Origin: Paraglomus occultum
Taxonomy: Eukaryota > Glomeromycota > Glomeromycetes > Paraglomerales > Paraglomeraceae
Direction: 5' to 3'
NCBI GenBank assembly: GCA_910592205.1
Contig: CAJVPJ010000295.1
Location: 1-30,259, forward strand
DNA length: 30,259 nt
Shown: in pieces, positions 10,002 to 22,304 of the stretch
Layout: every line of letters starts with the position of its first letter
How positions within the stretch are numbered: the first letter of the stretch is position 1
Made by a program: the position numbers and the translations under genes
Notes under the pieces: generated by a model
What the model saw: the letters and a program-made list of their open reading frames with translations, nothing else
The model's database searches: none
Told to the model about the DNA's origin: nothing

Positions 10002-11190
10002 ATGACTACATTTATTTCAAGAATTGGTGCTAACATTATTCGTCCACGAGTGGTGGGAAATTTAGCCCAAAATAGCGATAAGCACGTAAATGCGACTTTT
10101 AATTTTCGTGATAAGATTTTTTTAAAATAATCCTTTCCACATGTTGTATAGCGACGCTTATTCAGTCAAAGTAGTCGGGTCCATCCATTGAAATCCTTGA
10201 TTCCGTTTGTTGTTGAACAGACGGTATGAGATATTTTATATATTGTGTCAGTTAATCATTTCTGATAAAATCTTACGCAGCTTGATCAACCCAAAAGGCT
10301 CGTGGAGAGAGATCATATGATATATTCTCAAGGTTGCTCAAAGAACGAATTGTGTGCTTGAATGGAGAAATAGACGACAGTGTTGCGGCTGTGACGACGG
10401 CGCAAATCTTGTTTCTAGAGGCTGAAGATCCTGATAAACCAATACATTTGTACATCAATAGTCCGGGTGGAGAAGTGACGGCTGGAATGGCCATATATGA
10501 TACAGTAAGTGGGGAAAGCAGATAACTGTTGAAACCATACGGTCTTAACCATTGATTCTTTCTTCAGATGCAGGTATGAGCTAGCGTAAAGGAGGAAATG
10601 TTTAGTGGTTTCGTAGACCCTTCTTTTGATTACGCGACGTTCTTTCATAGTACATCCAGTGTCCTGTGTCAACATTGTGCAATGGACAAGCATGTTCCAT
10701 GGGTTCATTGTTATTAGCTGCAGGTAAATGGATTCACATACTATAGATGCTGATTTTTTAAATCAACCGCCTAGCTGAATGACCCACAATGGTAATTGAA
10801 TAATTTCAAGGCGAACCAGGACAGCGATATGCGCTTCCACATTCTCGGATAATGATTCACCAACCAATAGGGGGCACTCACGGTCAAGCAAGCGACATTG
10901 CAATACAAGCTAAAGAGATTTTACGCATTAGAGATCAATTAAATCGGATCTATCAAAAGCATACCAAGAAACATACTCTGGCAGACATTGGTGAGTATGA
11001 ATTAGGAGGTTAATCTCATTGGTTTGTTCACTCACCGACATACGCTGTCTCCCATTCTACAGAAAAAGCAGTTGAACGAGATCATTTTATGAGCGCCGAA
11101 GAAGCGCTTGATTTTGGCTTAGTAGATAAAATATTAGAGAAAAGAAAGACGACCAAGATTGCAGACAAGGTTGATAATAAGCGAGAATGA
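10002..11190 (+). CDS. CLPP: Mitochondrial ATP-dependent Clp protease proteolytic subunit (ClpP)
   Basis: ClpP is the serine peptidase barrel that works with ClpX to degrade matrix proteins. I read seven exons: 10002-10085, 10152-10223, 10298-10504, 10568-10573, 10651-10723, 10811-10990 and 11063-11190, giving 249 aa, near the usual size. The N-terminus is Arg-rich with RRLFSQSSR, as in mitochondrial presequences. The triad is Ser139 ([14 protein letters not shown]), His164 (IMIHQPIGG) and Asp213 ([11 protein letters not shown]), with 25 and 49 residue spacings identical to human CLPP. Exon 4 is only six bases, ATGCAG, and supplies Met-Gln of the conserved IYDTMQYI motif. Introns are 63-87 nt. 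The gene ends 92 bp from the Kae1 stop, tail to tail. Budding yeast lacks ClpP, so its presence suits a mitochondrion of an early-diverging fungus. The exon 3 acceptor (AAAAG) is weak but is the only one that keeps frame. Confidence 0.95.
10568..10573 (+). other. CLPP: Six-nucleotide microexon of ClpP
   Basis: ATGCAG sits between the acceptor TTCTTTCTTCAG and the donor GTATGAG. It encodes exactly the Met-Gln needed between IYDT (exon 3) and YIQCP (exon 5). Without it the product would lack two highly conserved residues of the core. Flanking introns are 63 and 77 nt. Confidence 0.85.
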
Positions 11191-11282
11191 CTAGTTTTGC
11201 GAAGTATTGGTAAAATTTATTTTCCATATAATTTGATACTCAATTTGCATAAATAATCTCGCAGCCGAGTGAAGGCAGATAA

Positions 11283-12797
11283 CTATACTCTCCATTTAAC
11301 AAAAACCTCGTCCGTTCTATATCTAATGTTGAGATTCAAAACTCGGGTTAATGTTTGTTACAAATATTTGGGAAAACCAGGTCCACATCTTTTAATATTA
11401 TACCTTTGAGTACAGGTTGATTCTTCGAGCGGCGTTGTGTATCCTGATCTAAATGCCAGCAACCCAGCATGGGCAATCATAATGCCGTTGTCTATGCAAT
11501 ATCTGGTATTATCAAACGTTAGCCAAGAAACAGCGTTTACATTACAGTCTATACAAGACCTACCTTTCATCGGTTGCAAACACTTTTCCACCTCGTTGTT
11601 CAGCCATCTGAGCCATCATACTCTGTAATCGAAGATTGCATCCGACACCTCCAACAATCAGCACCTCTTTGCTCCCAATATGTGCCATTGCCCGTTCAGT
11701 TGTTTCTACCAACATTGCAAACAATGTCTCCTGAAGAGAAAAGCATAGATCTTCAGGGGTGCATTCATTTCTTGAAAGGAGGTCAGGCGCTATTGATTCT
11801 ATGTAAGATAATATTCCAGAGAACGATACATCCATGCCTTTGACTGTGTATGGTAGCTCTATAAACTTTTCACCACTAAACGGTCAAACCAAAGTGATAT
11901 ACGAGTTAAATACATATAATCCTCTGGAGTACAAAATATATCTATAATGAAATCCTAACCGTTTAGCAAATTGCTCGATATTATACCCCGGGCTAGGATC
12001 GTTCGGAAGATTTAAAACCCTAGCGAAACGATCAAGACAATTACCCACGGCTATATCCAGCGTCTCTCCAAAGATTCTGTAACTATAGACGAGAGGACCA
12101 AGAAAACGCGATATTAACTAAACGTCTCGTCTTGACCAAGCGATAGAAAACCGGATTGTTTCCAAAATACCGCTGCTCGGCATAAGCAATGACTTGAGTG
12201 TTCCCACCGCTAACGTAAAGCACAACAGGATTGTCAGCTCCAGTCACTTGTCGACCCATTTCAATGTCTTACGGAGATGTCTTTACGTGAGATAGGAACG
12301 CGGCCCATTTAGTCACAAAACTCAATATAAGCGTGTATGTATATGTTAAAAACTTACGTCCAACGCAATGGTTAACTCCAACAAGAGGTTTGTTCCATAA
12401 CAAGGACAGCGTTCTCGCCACGACAGCAACAGATATCAATGGCGCACCCATACCTGGTCCTGTTTGATAAATGAATGCGATGAACAATTCGTTTTTTCCC
12501 CCCTATGAATTGATTGTCTGATAACACACCTTTAGTATAGCAGATAACGTCAATGTCTTCGGTTTCTACCCCAGCAACCTTCAGTGCCTCAGTTAGTACA
12601 GGAAGAATATGTTCTCTGTGGTGAGCTGCCGTATCGCGAGGCAAAAAGCCAGTCCCAGGTGGCGTTATATGCGTATGTCTTATGTTTGAGAGTATCTCCA
12701 CCGCACCGGTAGAGACATCATGCGAGATCACACCCACGCCCAGTTTGTTAGCGGAGCCCTCCAACCCAAGTGCAATCAGGACATTATTAGGTTTCAT
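11283..12797 (-). CDS. KAE1: KEOPS complex tRNA N6-threonylcarbamoyladenosine synthase subunit Kae1/OSGEP
   Basis: Kae1 is the catalytic subunit of KEOPS. It transfers threonylcarbamoyl to A37 of ANN-decoding tRNAs in cytosol and nucleus. Seven exons (minus): 12797-12530, 12459-12358, 12267-12171, 12082-11960, 11875-11564, 11502-11404 and 11316-11283, giving 344 aa, the normal size. Visible landmarks: [13 protein letters not shown] at the N-terminus, metal-binding HHREH with His59 and His63, [15 protein letters not shown] (141-148), [11 protein letters not shown], and the Asp of [12 protein letters not shown] (Asp305), the third metal ligand. It lacks a mitochondrial presequence, so it is the cytosolic Kae1 rather than Qri7. 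The last exon is 34 nt and encodes [11 protein letters not shown]. All junctions preserve phase. The gene follows the Bye1-like gene on the same strand with a 280-bp gap. Confidence 0.95.
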
Positions 12798-13077
12798 TAG
12801 TTCGGTCTTTTTTTTTTATTTCTCAATATTCTACTTGTAAGTGAATTAAACAAAATTTTTCTAAGCAAAAAAAATAACAAAATTCCGTCAAATGAAATCG
12901 TAGAATCGATTTGTACAGGAACAACAGCAGCAACAATAACGAAAAGAGTAAAGCATAAAGACAAAAGAATTTACATGCAATTTAACAATGTATCCAACAA
13001 CCATTAAACAGTTCTCAAAAAATAGAACGTACGTAACATTACATTCTATTTCTATACAAATACTAGAATAAATTCCT
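12798..13077 (-). other. Intergenic spacer between the Bye1-like and Kae1 genes
   Basis: This 280-bp AT-rich spacer must hold the 3' end of the Bye1-like gene and the promoter of Kae1. It contains a T run at about 12811-12820. No further gene is seen. Confidence 0.4.
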
Positions 13078-16000
13078 TTAATCCCAGCGTCGGGTATACC
13101 CTCGACGCGCACGTCCACCACGTGATCCACCACTAGATGTTCCAATAACCTCCTTTCTCTCTTTTCTACCAGATTCTTCTCTCTCAACCCATCGTTCACG
13201 ATCTGTCCCATCTCTATCTGCTGCTCTACCTATACCACCACGGCGATTACCACGGTGTGGCAATGCGTTTCTACGTCCATTACCACGCGATGTAAGAGGA
13301 CGACCTCCTCGGCGGGGTGGTGAAAATGTGCGATATCGATCGGAATGCGGAGGCGATACGCTACGCCTATGCTCTCTTTCCCACGTTGGTCTTCTATCAT
13401 CCCAAGGATTTGGCTCACGATCATCAGGCCACATCTGCTGTCGATGCTTTTCTTCCCAAGACACTCTTTCATCGGATCCCCATTGCCTTTGATCTATCTG
13501 ATTCCAGGGTCTTGACTCGCGTGTAGGGGGCATGAATTGATTAAAGGATGGCGGTGGTTGTTGTCCTGGCTGTGACGGAGGTAATGTTTGTTGCAACTGT
13601 CTTTCTGGCGATATCGATGTGGGTGGATGCGGCGCTACGTTTTGTGCGTTCTGTGGAGCATAATATTGATTAAATATAGGTGGCTGCTGATACGATGGCG
13701 GAGTTGTCTGATATGGCTGTGGTTGACTGGCAGATGCTGCTGGTGGGGCAGCTGGGTAGGCACTATTAAATATTGTACCTTGCTGTTGAGGCGCGGGCAA
13801 TGCAATGGGTGGAGTGCCCGACTGTTGGGGAGGTAACGACATTGATGGAGTGCTCTGTTGGAGATTAGGCATTGTTAGAGGTGGTGCGTTTTGTTGCGGC
13901 ATGGGTACTGGGACGGGTTGAGCGTTTGGTTGCTGTGATGTGGGCATTGGCAACGGTATCGATCCCATGTCATAACCGTAGACTATTTTAGAAGTAGGAG
14001 TTTGGGATATGTTCGAAGGTTGGTTGAGATAGGGCTGTACTATTCCATGGGAAACGTCATTTTGGGACGGCCGCCCTGTCCATAGAGAGCCATAAGCTGC
14101 TGTCTCATTGACATTTCGCTGAGATTTCGAATCATCTATGCCGTGACTAGTCGGATAGTTAGAGCTATGCTCACTAATTGGTAAAATGGTTTGGGAGTCC
14201 GTTTTCTCTTTCTTTGCAATCGCAGCACTCAATGATGATTGTGGCTTACGTTTTGAAGATGGGGTCTTAATTATAACTATTACAGCCAACATTATATTTG
14301 TATCCCTTTGTTCCGGCACTTCATCGATTTCCAATATCTGAATAAATTCAGGCGTTTCATCATGCGGCGCAAGTGGCACAAGATACATATCTTTCACAGC
14401 AGCAAATCTATGTCCTACTACTCCAAAACGTTCGCGAGAATGGAAATAATCAAACAAGAGTTCAAACTGTTCCCGAGACTCTGTCCCTTCAATTGGTGAT
14501 ATTTGTATAACTACCACATCTTTTGTCACCGAGCATCCTTGTTGCGATAAATATCGCGATGCATCGTCAATTTTTATTCGTCCTTCGATAAACATGGTTG
14601 GAGTCATAATTTGACTCCAATCACGATTCTGAATTGTTCGTGCCGCGACTAAAGTCGCTTCAGCCTTGAAATCGGCAACAGTGTTGTAAATGACTTGCCC
14701 ACTCCAAACTGGTTTATTGGGTAGAACTTTTCCTGTGGATGGCGAATGGGGTGGAGATGGAGATGCCGTAAACGGGGGGGTGTTCCCAATTGAATCTGTT
14801 GTACTCGGAGACAGTGCCGTCATAGGGGACCCCATGTACGGACTTGGCTCTTCTAATGTGGGCTCTGGAGCCGAAGGATCCCATGCAGCCTCATCAGGTG
14901 ACCTTTTATCAGCGGAAGGAGAATCACTCGCACTAAGTCTTCGTAGCATCTGATCAAGACTACTATTCGTTGTTCTGGGAGAAACCGTATTGTCCTTTGA
15001 GTCTGCTCCGGCAAATGACGACGAACTATCGCCAGTATTAGATCTTTGCGGTAGTCTAGTCCTAAAGGAAGACGAAGTAGGCGATATCAATGACTTGTCA
15101 TCATTTGGCTTTTGGTCGTCTTTGGAATTATCGGGTCCGGGTGATGATGATCTTCCGCCGACAATTATAAATTCTCCTTTATGTGTCTTCTTTATCCTTG
15201 GCTCATGTACTGGGGCCTGCAGGACAGACTTGTTAATGCTTTCTCTTCTTATTTTCTCAGTCATTGATTTTAATTCTGGATTGGCTAGGTCTTCTGATGA
15301 CATATTAACTAATTTTTCTGGAAATATATCACCCCTGACTACTTTCAATCTCAAAGAACTGTTTTTCTTGTCTTTGAGATTAGTATATAGACTTCTAAAC
15401 TTTGATTTGTATGGTTGGTCACATGTCACGGGTATTCCATTGCTGTTCTTTGTGGCAAAATTGTTGAACATAGCAAATTCTATATCCCGTGCCAGTTTCT
15501 CTGCTTTAGCAAGATGCTCTCCATCAGAGCCAGACATATCGTTATTCTTGGTTAGGTCAGCAAATAAGGGAGTAAATATATCAGTGAACTGTTTAATAGA
15601 TAAATTTCGAATACGATCTTTCACTGGGACCGCATTAATCTCAGTATTTGGAGACGGAGCAGACTGTTTTGACATTGTATTCAATTTGAGTTCTGGGACA
15701 GTTGTTGGTTTAATTTCCTGTATGACTGATTGAACAGGTGGAGTAGATTGAATAGATGGAGTAGATTGTGTAGATTGAGCATGTTCAACAGACTCAACAG
15801 ACTCAACAGATAGAGCAAGTGGAAGAGGTTTCGTAGGGGCATTAAGTGGTGTGGATCCTTGTTGTGGCTCCATCTGCCCAGCGATCCGTTTCAACACGTT
15901 ATCGGCATCCATTACTGCACAGTTATCGCTACAGTAAGCATCTTTCTCGCGTGCCTCACCTTGGCACCCTGGATAAAGGCAGTTTTTCTTCTGTTTTGAT

Positions 16001-17472
16001 GAAATGTAAAAAAAGTGATGAACATAAAAATGAATGACGGATCACGGGCTGAAATAACACATTTGCATACTTACTGGACCGTCGATGTCCATCTTGACAA
16101 TGTTGTCACCGCCAATAACGATTGATTCGAAATGCTCGTCCTTCACTGCAGCGTCGAAATTCCCGTCTATCAAAACGAAGAAAGACAATATGGTTTGATG
16201 GATTAGATCTGTGGGTCAATTACGATTACAATACTATATTAAGATATATATATATGAGATGTGGCTCTATCAGCAAACTACAATCTATTCTAGGTTGCCG
16301 GATACAGGATCGGCTAATCTGTTGATAATACATATCCTCGTTGCTGCTTATTTTGCATCCCAATGAACGACTCTTGGGGCGTTGAGAAAAAATTTTCCAT
16401 AATGTACGGATTTTAAACGTACTCTTAACAAAAATGCGTTTTATCAAAACGGTGGTCTTGAAAGGCGCAGCACGAGGTGAATACAGGTAAAGGCTTTTTA
16501 AATCAGTTATGGGATACGCTCAAACTCAGATAGGACAAGTTGATAGACACCCGTTATCATCAACATCAGAGGGGAACGAAGATATTACAAACGGATCATC
16601 AAAACGAGAACAGGAAAAACAAATGAACTGATAGTTGAACAAAACTGCAAAAATACACTGAACAAGAGCCACATCCTTGATAGAAAAAAGAACGACAGAA
16701 ATAATAGTCATACCAGTTGGTATGGCAACTTGATTTAGTGGATTGCAAACTGGACAGTAATATTTCCTTATTTTATCGGCTTTTGCCTTTGTCAACTTCA
16801 CGCACGCTAGATGATACCTAATAGAAATAGGGGGGTGAAGAAAATGATGTCAATATTGACCAATCAACGCCAAAGTATCTAAACGAGTCTCATCACACCC
16901 CGATAAAACTAAGAGTATATGTACCATTCTCTACACTTGTCACATTGAATCATCATTCGATGGTCATCTGGTTTACGGCATAGACAATACACCTCCCCTT
17001 GCCCTTCCCCCTGGTTTTCCCTACTCGCAGGAATTCTCATGTGACTCGTATCAGAGTCCTCGCTCTGTTTTGACTGCGCTGCATTTTCAGCTCGACTAGC
17101 AGATCTTGTCTTGTATGAATGTCCGTGTTTTGAGTGTATATTTTGATTATTAGTATCACTCTTACCAATAAGACGATGATTATTATTACTATGATTATTA
17201 TTACTATTCTCATCAGCCTCCTGTACTGTTATTAGGGCAGGATTGATGACAGACTCTGTACAGTTTGTGTTTATGAACGCTGGTTGCGCTTCGTTAAGAT
17301 CTGCGGGGGCAACTGGAAGCTCTTCATACGCGTCCCAGTTTCCTTGAGTAAGGGGGAGCTGAGATGCGGGTGATGTGTCTTCCCAGATCCCGGGTGTAGC
17401 GGTTAACGTATTATCACTAAAGTTAAAGTCTGGTAAAAAATTCATATCGCTAAAAGAACTACCGTTCTCCAT
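13078..17472 (-). CDS. BYE1: Bye1-like transcription elongation regulator: PHD + TFIIS-like + SPOC
   Basis: Four exons (minus): 17472-16925, 16817-16714, 16166-16075 and 15990-13078, giving 1218 aa. The PHD finger is C4HC3: Cys163, Cys165, Cys177, Cys180, His185, Cys188, Cys204 and Cys207, and it spans the first intron. A small Cys cluster follows at 252-272 (C-x4-C-x10-C-x3-C, ending YCSDNC), like the one after the PHD of Spp1/CFP1. Then a TFIIS-like central domain (about 371-502) and a SPOC domain (about 674-822, starting VWSGQVIYN). The tail is Pro/Gln-rich and then Arg/Gly/Ser-rich (RGGRARRGYTRRWD). The PHD, TFIIS-like and SPOC order defines Bye1/PHF3/DIDO, nuclear factors that bind H3K4me3 and RNA polymerase II. 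Yeast Bye1 is roughly half this length, and the RGG/RS-like tail is extra. The start ATG is the first of the open frame, but an upstream untranslated exon cannot be excluded. Confidence 0.9.
15725..15815 (-). repeat. Coding minisatellite in the Bye1-like gene
   Basis: Short imperfect tandem repeats (AGACTCAAC and related) encode VESVESVE and QSTPSIQSTPPVQS in the linker between the Cys cluster and the TFIIS-like domain. Such Ser/Thr/Pro linker repeats are likely length-variable between strains. Confidence 0.6.
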
Positions 17473-19041
17473 AACATATGACGAACTGAAGCAACTTGAA
17501 GAATGGAGTACAACAGTTGGAACTGCAAAGTAAAAAAATAGACGACAATGACGTCATTGGACAACGAATAGCATGTTAGCAACGTACAAACACGTGACCG
17601 GAACACATAATAAATCCGTTCCAGTTAACCAATGTGATCGATCCTCGGTCGGTACCTCGATCGATGATTCATATTGAATCTTACATCGTAATATTAATTG
17701 CTAATTAATGATAGTAAGTGAATAGGTTATCAACCTTGTATTATCGAGTCGAGATTAATTGATGGATCGTACGTCCCTTTATTATTTATCAGCCGGTAAT
17801 TGCAAACCATTTACTTAACACGAAGAGTCATTGCACTAAAACTCGGATAGTAACTAAGCTTGGTGGTACCCCAGCTGTAAACAGAAAGTCGCTATATTTA
17901 CTGCTATTGCTATTACTATTACGTGATAAACAGATGCGGATTATATCGGCATTCCTTGTAACAAGTTACTTGAAATAAAAAGGTCCATCACTCGTCTCAC
18001 GTATTTTTATTGAATATGAATTTAACAAACTTTACACATATTGCGTTTGTAATTGTATCAAGCTAAGCTTATTTAATTTATGCGGGTACTATCTATATAC
18101 GAATTCTATTCTATTAATATTAATATGGAAAATTGGTTATTTATCCACATTTAAACCACCTTATATTTCGTGTTCTTCGTTTCTCTCATTTGCTATACGT
18201 TGACTTTCTCTCGTTGACATAATGTCCAGCACAAGTTCTTTTCACGATAACAATTTGTATCTAATAATAGAATAGCTCATTATAATAATTAAGTTTTTAT
18301 GCGCATAAATTAATTCACATTTCCCTGGTCTCGGAGTAAACCATTAATTCTTTATTTTAAGAGCGATACATTGAACACACGCTTAGTATACTCCGACCTT
18401 TATATGTAAGCGACTAATCCCATCGATAGAGATGAGAATAAATAAAAATTTAAAATGTCGAGTACATTTCATACTAACAATGTAATACTTTCACCGAACT
18501 GGTGACTATTTAATTAACGCATGGAATTCTGAAATTAAATATGACTTTTCTGGTTGTTTGTGGCTATTAGGAGCGTACCAATTGATACTTTTTTATACTT
18601 TTATGTTGCCCAAATGTAATTTAGAGATGGGGTATTAATATCAATAACAATAAGGTTAAAAAACAACTCTTCGAGTATATCAACAAAACGGGTATATTAT
18701 GTAATATACTGTATACTAATACTGTCTTTTTGCAGCAATCACATCGCATATTTCGTAAAAACTTTGAATATATAATTCCAAGTTAATTTATATACAAAAT
18801 ATTGAATTGTAACAATCGTATATAAATATGTTGTTATTATAATTATGAATTCATTTCCTCTGTGTGGCTGATAAGAGTTTCGTATACATTTGAGTCAGTG
18901 ACGTGTTGACAATTTTCAACTCGAGAGGTAACATTTTTTTATTCTATCGTACCAATTTACATTTTTACATTCAAGTGAGTAATATTATCGACGTTCCCTA
19001 CATTATATGAAGCATTAATTTTGAAAAGTAATCATAATATT
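17473..19041. other. 1.6-kb AT-rich spacer upstream of the Bye1-like gene
   Basis: No open frame of note, RNA gene or transposon end is visible. It lies between the Leo1 stop and the Bye1-like start codon, both genes being on the minus strand, so it holds the Leo1 3' region and the Bye1-like promoter. A short CpG-containing patch (GATCGATCCTCGGTCGGTAC) occurs at about 17637-17656. Confidence 0.4.
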
Positions 19042-20512
19042 TTACTTTTCGTCACCAGCAAAAATCCTTGCCCTCTTCTTCGGTCTTTTAATAACAACTA
19101 CATCGTCCTCGTCTTCATCCTCATCATCCTGTCCCTCTTCTTCTGCACCATTATCAGCCACCCTTTCCATATCTACATCATCATCAACCTCTACACCATC
19201 AAGTTCAGCCATGTTCTCTTCCTCTTCCTCTGTTGCTGCTTCGATCTCTGCTCCAGCATCCGCTTCCTCCTCTTCAACTTCCTCCTCCATCTCCTCCTCC
19301 TCCTCCTCCTCTTCTTCAATTTCCTTCTCAGGTGTAGATGTTACATTATAATCATATTCTTCCCTAGCACCAGTGACCGTCCTTCTCCTGCGGTGTGCCT
19401 CACGACGTCGCTCCCTTTCTTCTTCTTCACGTTCTACTTCTTCATCACTAACAACGAAATCACCCCCATCCTCGTACGAATCATTTCGACTACGATATAT
19501 TGGACGAATATCTTCTTCTAAATAATCATCCTCCCTGGCACGACGAGATTCGTATGCCTTTCGTGAACGACGATAGTCGGCTCGTCGTTGAGCGCGGATT
19601 TGCTCTTTCTCGGCCTAATTACAGTCAGATATGGTTAAAAGTTACGACGATAATATGAGATATTGGGCAAATTACCTTGGCCAGTTCGAGTTTCCGTAAC
19701 TCTGGATCTCTGTCGGTTGCTACCATTCTTGTTTTTATTTGTTTTACATGTCTCGACGCAATTACAGCGGCAATCTTACGATGCGTTGATCCAGTTGTGC
19801 CAAAAGGCTTTACTGTCACCTGATCGGTTAATCGGCCTTGCATCTCCATTATACTTTCGTTGGGATAATTGGTGGAGAGGTATTGGAATTGAGAATGCAA
19901 ACTTGTAATTGACATGTCAAACAGCTCTTCACCAACCAATAGAGACATTGATCCATCTGACCAGCGTACAATTTTGGTATTTGTCTGTTTTTTAATTTCG
20001 TCAGTGGAGCTGTTGCGTATTTCGCGCCATCTTATTGTGTTCTCTCCTGCTAGTTTTATCCCGTCTTTACTCTCCATCTCTTCCTTATCATCATACTCGT
20101 TAGGTACAAAAGGTTTTGTATTGACAGAGAGAAAGTTTGGGACCTTCATCACGTAATATTTATTATCAAGACCAAGCGAGAGTTTCCTTTGATCGAATGC
20201 CACCGTATCATATGTTTCCTCCTCGCCATATTCCCGCACACTTGATGGATCACCAGGCTCAAAAGTGCCAGAGTCTGGTAAATCTTCCAGGTTATTTTGT
20301 TCTTGTCTGTCTGCGGCTTCGCCTTCATCTTCGCTAGTGTCTGTTCCAAACAGTTCAGCGAATTGATTCCTAGTGTCCTCTATTTGTGCGTCGTCGCCCG
20401 AATCGCGTGGCGATGAGGATGCATCCTTAGGAGACACCTCTGTAAGAGCAGAGGCACGAGCACCGGGCAGATCTTCGTCGTTGTCGCTATTAGGTGTAGG
20501 TGTGTCGGCCAT
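19042..20512 (-). CDS. LEO1: RNA polymerase-associated protein Leo1 (Paf1 complex)
   Basis: Leo1 is a subunit of the Paf1 complex, which travels with RNA polymerase II and promotes H2B ubiquitination and H3K4/K36 methylation. Two exons: 20512-19676 and 19614-19042, separated by a 61-nt phase-0 intron, give 469 aa, close to yeast Leo1. An acidic, Ser-rich N-terminus precedes the Leo1 core (about 100-275), containing YYVMKVPNFLSVNTKPF, TIRWRE, IVRWSDGSMSLLVGEELFD and SRHVKQIKTRMV. The second exon encodes a basic helix (RAQRRADYRRSRKAYESRRA) and then a long Glu/Asp tail with a run of about ten Glu, ending in a basic NLS-like KRPKKRAR. The poly-Glu tract is encoded by a GAG/GAA microsatellite (about 19262-19320). 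The gene is divergent from the membrane-protein gene at 22305. Confidence 0.94.
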
Positions 20513-22304
20513 TAAATATTTGAAGAAGAGCCGTTATTATAAAATATTACTGTAGTTTCTGAGTAAAGGACGGTAGTACAGTACATCCGATTATTACCAT
20601 ATTAGTACCATCGGCTTAATAAATTTCGCAAATAGCTATTTTTGTAACGTTTATGACTCCTGGTCAATTTTAACTATTATTTATTTTTGCGAGTACATTT
20701 TCGCAAAAATCGTTAATGAGCATTTCAGATTCAAGGGCAGCATACAAATCCTAATTAGACGCAGGTTCACACAATAAGTGTCGAGATATGAATTTCGAAA
20801 TTTGAATTTCTGTGACCGAAAAACCACAGTATATCTAAACGTAAATGTTGACATCGAATTGAATCTCGCAGTGATAAAGAGATATTTTCAAAGCGTTTAC
20901 TCATTCTTTGTCTTGCATCATAGACGATCGGATACTTACTACCGCTATCGTAGATCACAAGTGTTAAATAAAAATTTCAGATTTCTTTCCGCCATCACCG
21001 ACTCATAATATAGATAGTAGAGTTCTCAATAACAGTACGTAATAAGACCCATATTAAAAGGCAGCTGTTTTACTTCAAAAGCAAAAGCGATAGTTATTTT
21101 CATTACGTATACTAACAATATTTAGTATTAAATATTATCTCTCTTTTTTTTTTCTAAATTATGCAATAGAAAAATTCTACTATGTGTTTTAGCTCACAGA
21201 TTACATATTGCAAATAATTCATTGTGTGCTTTTAATCACTTGTATAACTTTCGTATAACGAATTAGTGATTGATGTAAAAATCTTGTATCGGAATGTTGG
21301 CAACGACATGACGCGATTTTCGTTACAGCTCGAAATTTCAAGTTCATGGTTTCTTCGATACGACGTGGTTTGACTGTATGCAAATTTATACTGTACTCGC
21401 ATAAGCCTAACGCCTTTAACTTCTAATGTATTGTACTTTATCAAACTTTCTTATCTTTAACAAACAATTATATCAAGATGTGTGTTCGCAACAATGTTAC
21501 GCGTTCGAGATCGACTACTGTGAATATTAATATAAGCGTATTACCAGCGAGCCGGTAGAATTTCAAAATTGAACAAGTCCTTCCTTCATCTATATGGGGA
21601 TATTCATCTATATTAATATGAGGATATTTACGCTTAGAATTAACGTTAATTGGTTAAACGTAAATATAAATATAAAGGCTTGCTTTTCTGGTTTAGACTC
21701 GTGTGACCAGAACAAAATGAAGATTTGCGCATATCGATTTTAACAACTTGTTGAAATCTTGAGTGGAGCGCTCCAAATTATGATATACTTGCGCAGACGT
21801 TGATTGGAACACAACCTGGTAAATAAAGAACAAAATTTTTTCCGGACAACTTGCGAAAGTTTCCTTTTCTCTTTGCATACATTAACGTGTTCTCTAAAAA
21901 TATAACAAACTATCAGAGAGCGTCTCACAGAGTCTGCAATTTCCCCCCTTATGCGTCAAACGTTAAAAACTAACTAAAATATTCTCTTGTAATAATTTAG
22001 CTACTGTTAAATGTTTACTCCGTCATATTATGCCTCCTGATTATATTTTTTAATCCCATTAATGATTGATATGCAACCTTATCAGTAATAAACATTTACT
22101 TACGATAGTAACTAGACAAATAATGTGGTTATAATTTTGCGGGAGTTCAATTTCATGTTCCCATACTTTGAAAACGTGAATATGCAGTCGATCTGCAGTC
22201 GTGTGACGTTTGACACGATACTATCAGAAATTCTTAATTACATCTGTTGACTCCTTTACTCTGTTAAAAGAACAAACGCATCGCACCGCCATCTCAAGTT
22301 TCAA
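20513..22304. other. 1.8-kb divergent intergenic region
   Basis: This AT-rich region separates Leo1 (minus) and the membrane protein (plus) and presumably carries both promoters. I see no gene. A short duplicated block, ATATGGGGATATTCATCTAT and ATATGAGGATATTTA, lies at about 21592-21630. Confidence 0.4.

Noticed and set aside
12372-12530. Continuation of Kae1 exon 1 past 12530 as an unspliced frame
   Set aside because: The downstream residues do not fit Kae1; splicing at GTGTGT to the AG before 12459 restores the conserved KGPGMGAPL motif in frame.
14990-15733. 247-codon plus-strand frame
   Set aside because: It lies wholly antisense to the Bye1-like coding exon, has no family motifs and has the Ser/Leu-rich composition of a mirror frame.
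19021-19521. 166-codon plus-strand frame rich in Phe/Leu, resembling a membrane protein
   Set aside because: It is the complement of the acidic Glu/Asp tail of Leo1; GAG/GAA repeats read backwards as CTC/TTC give false hydrophobic runs.
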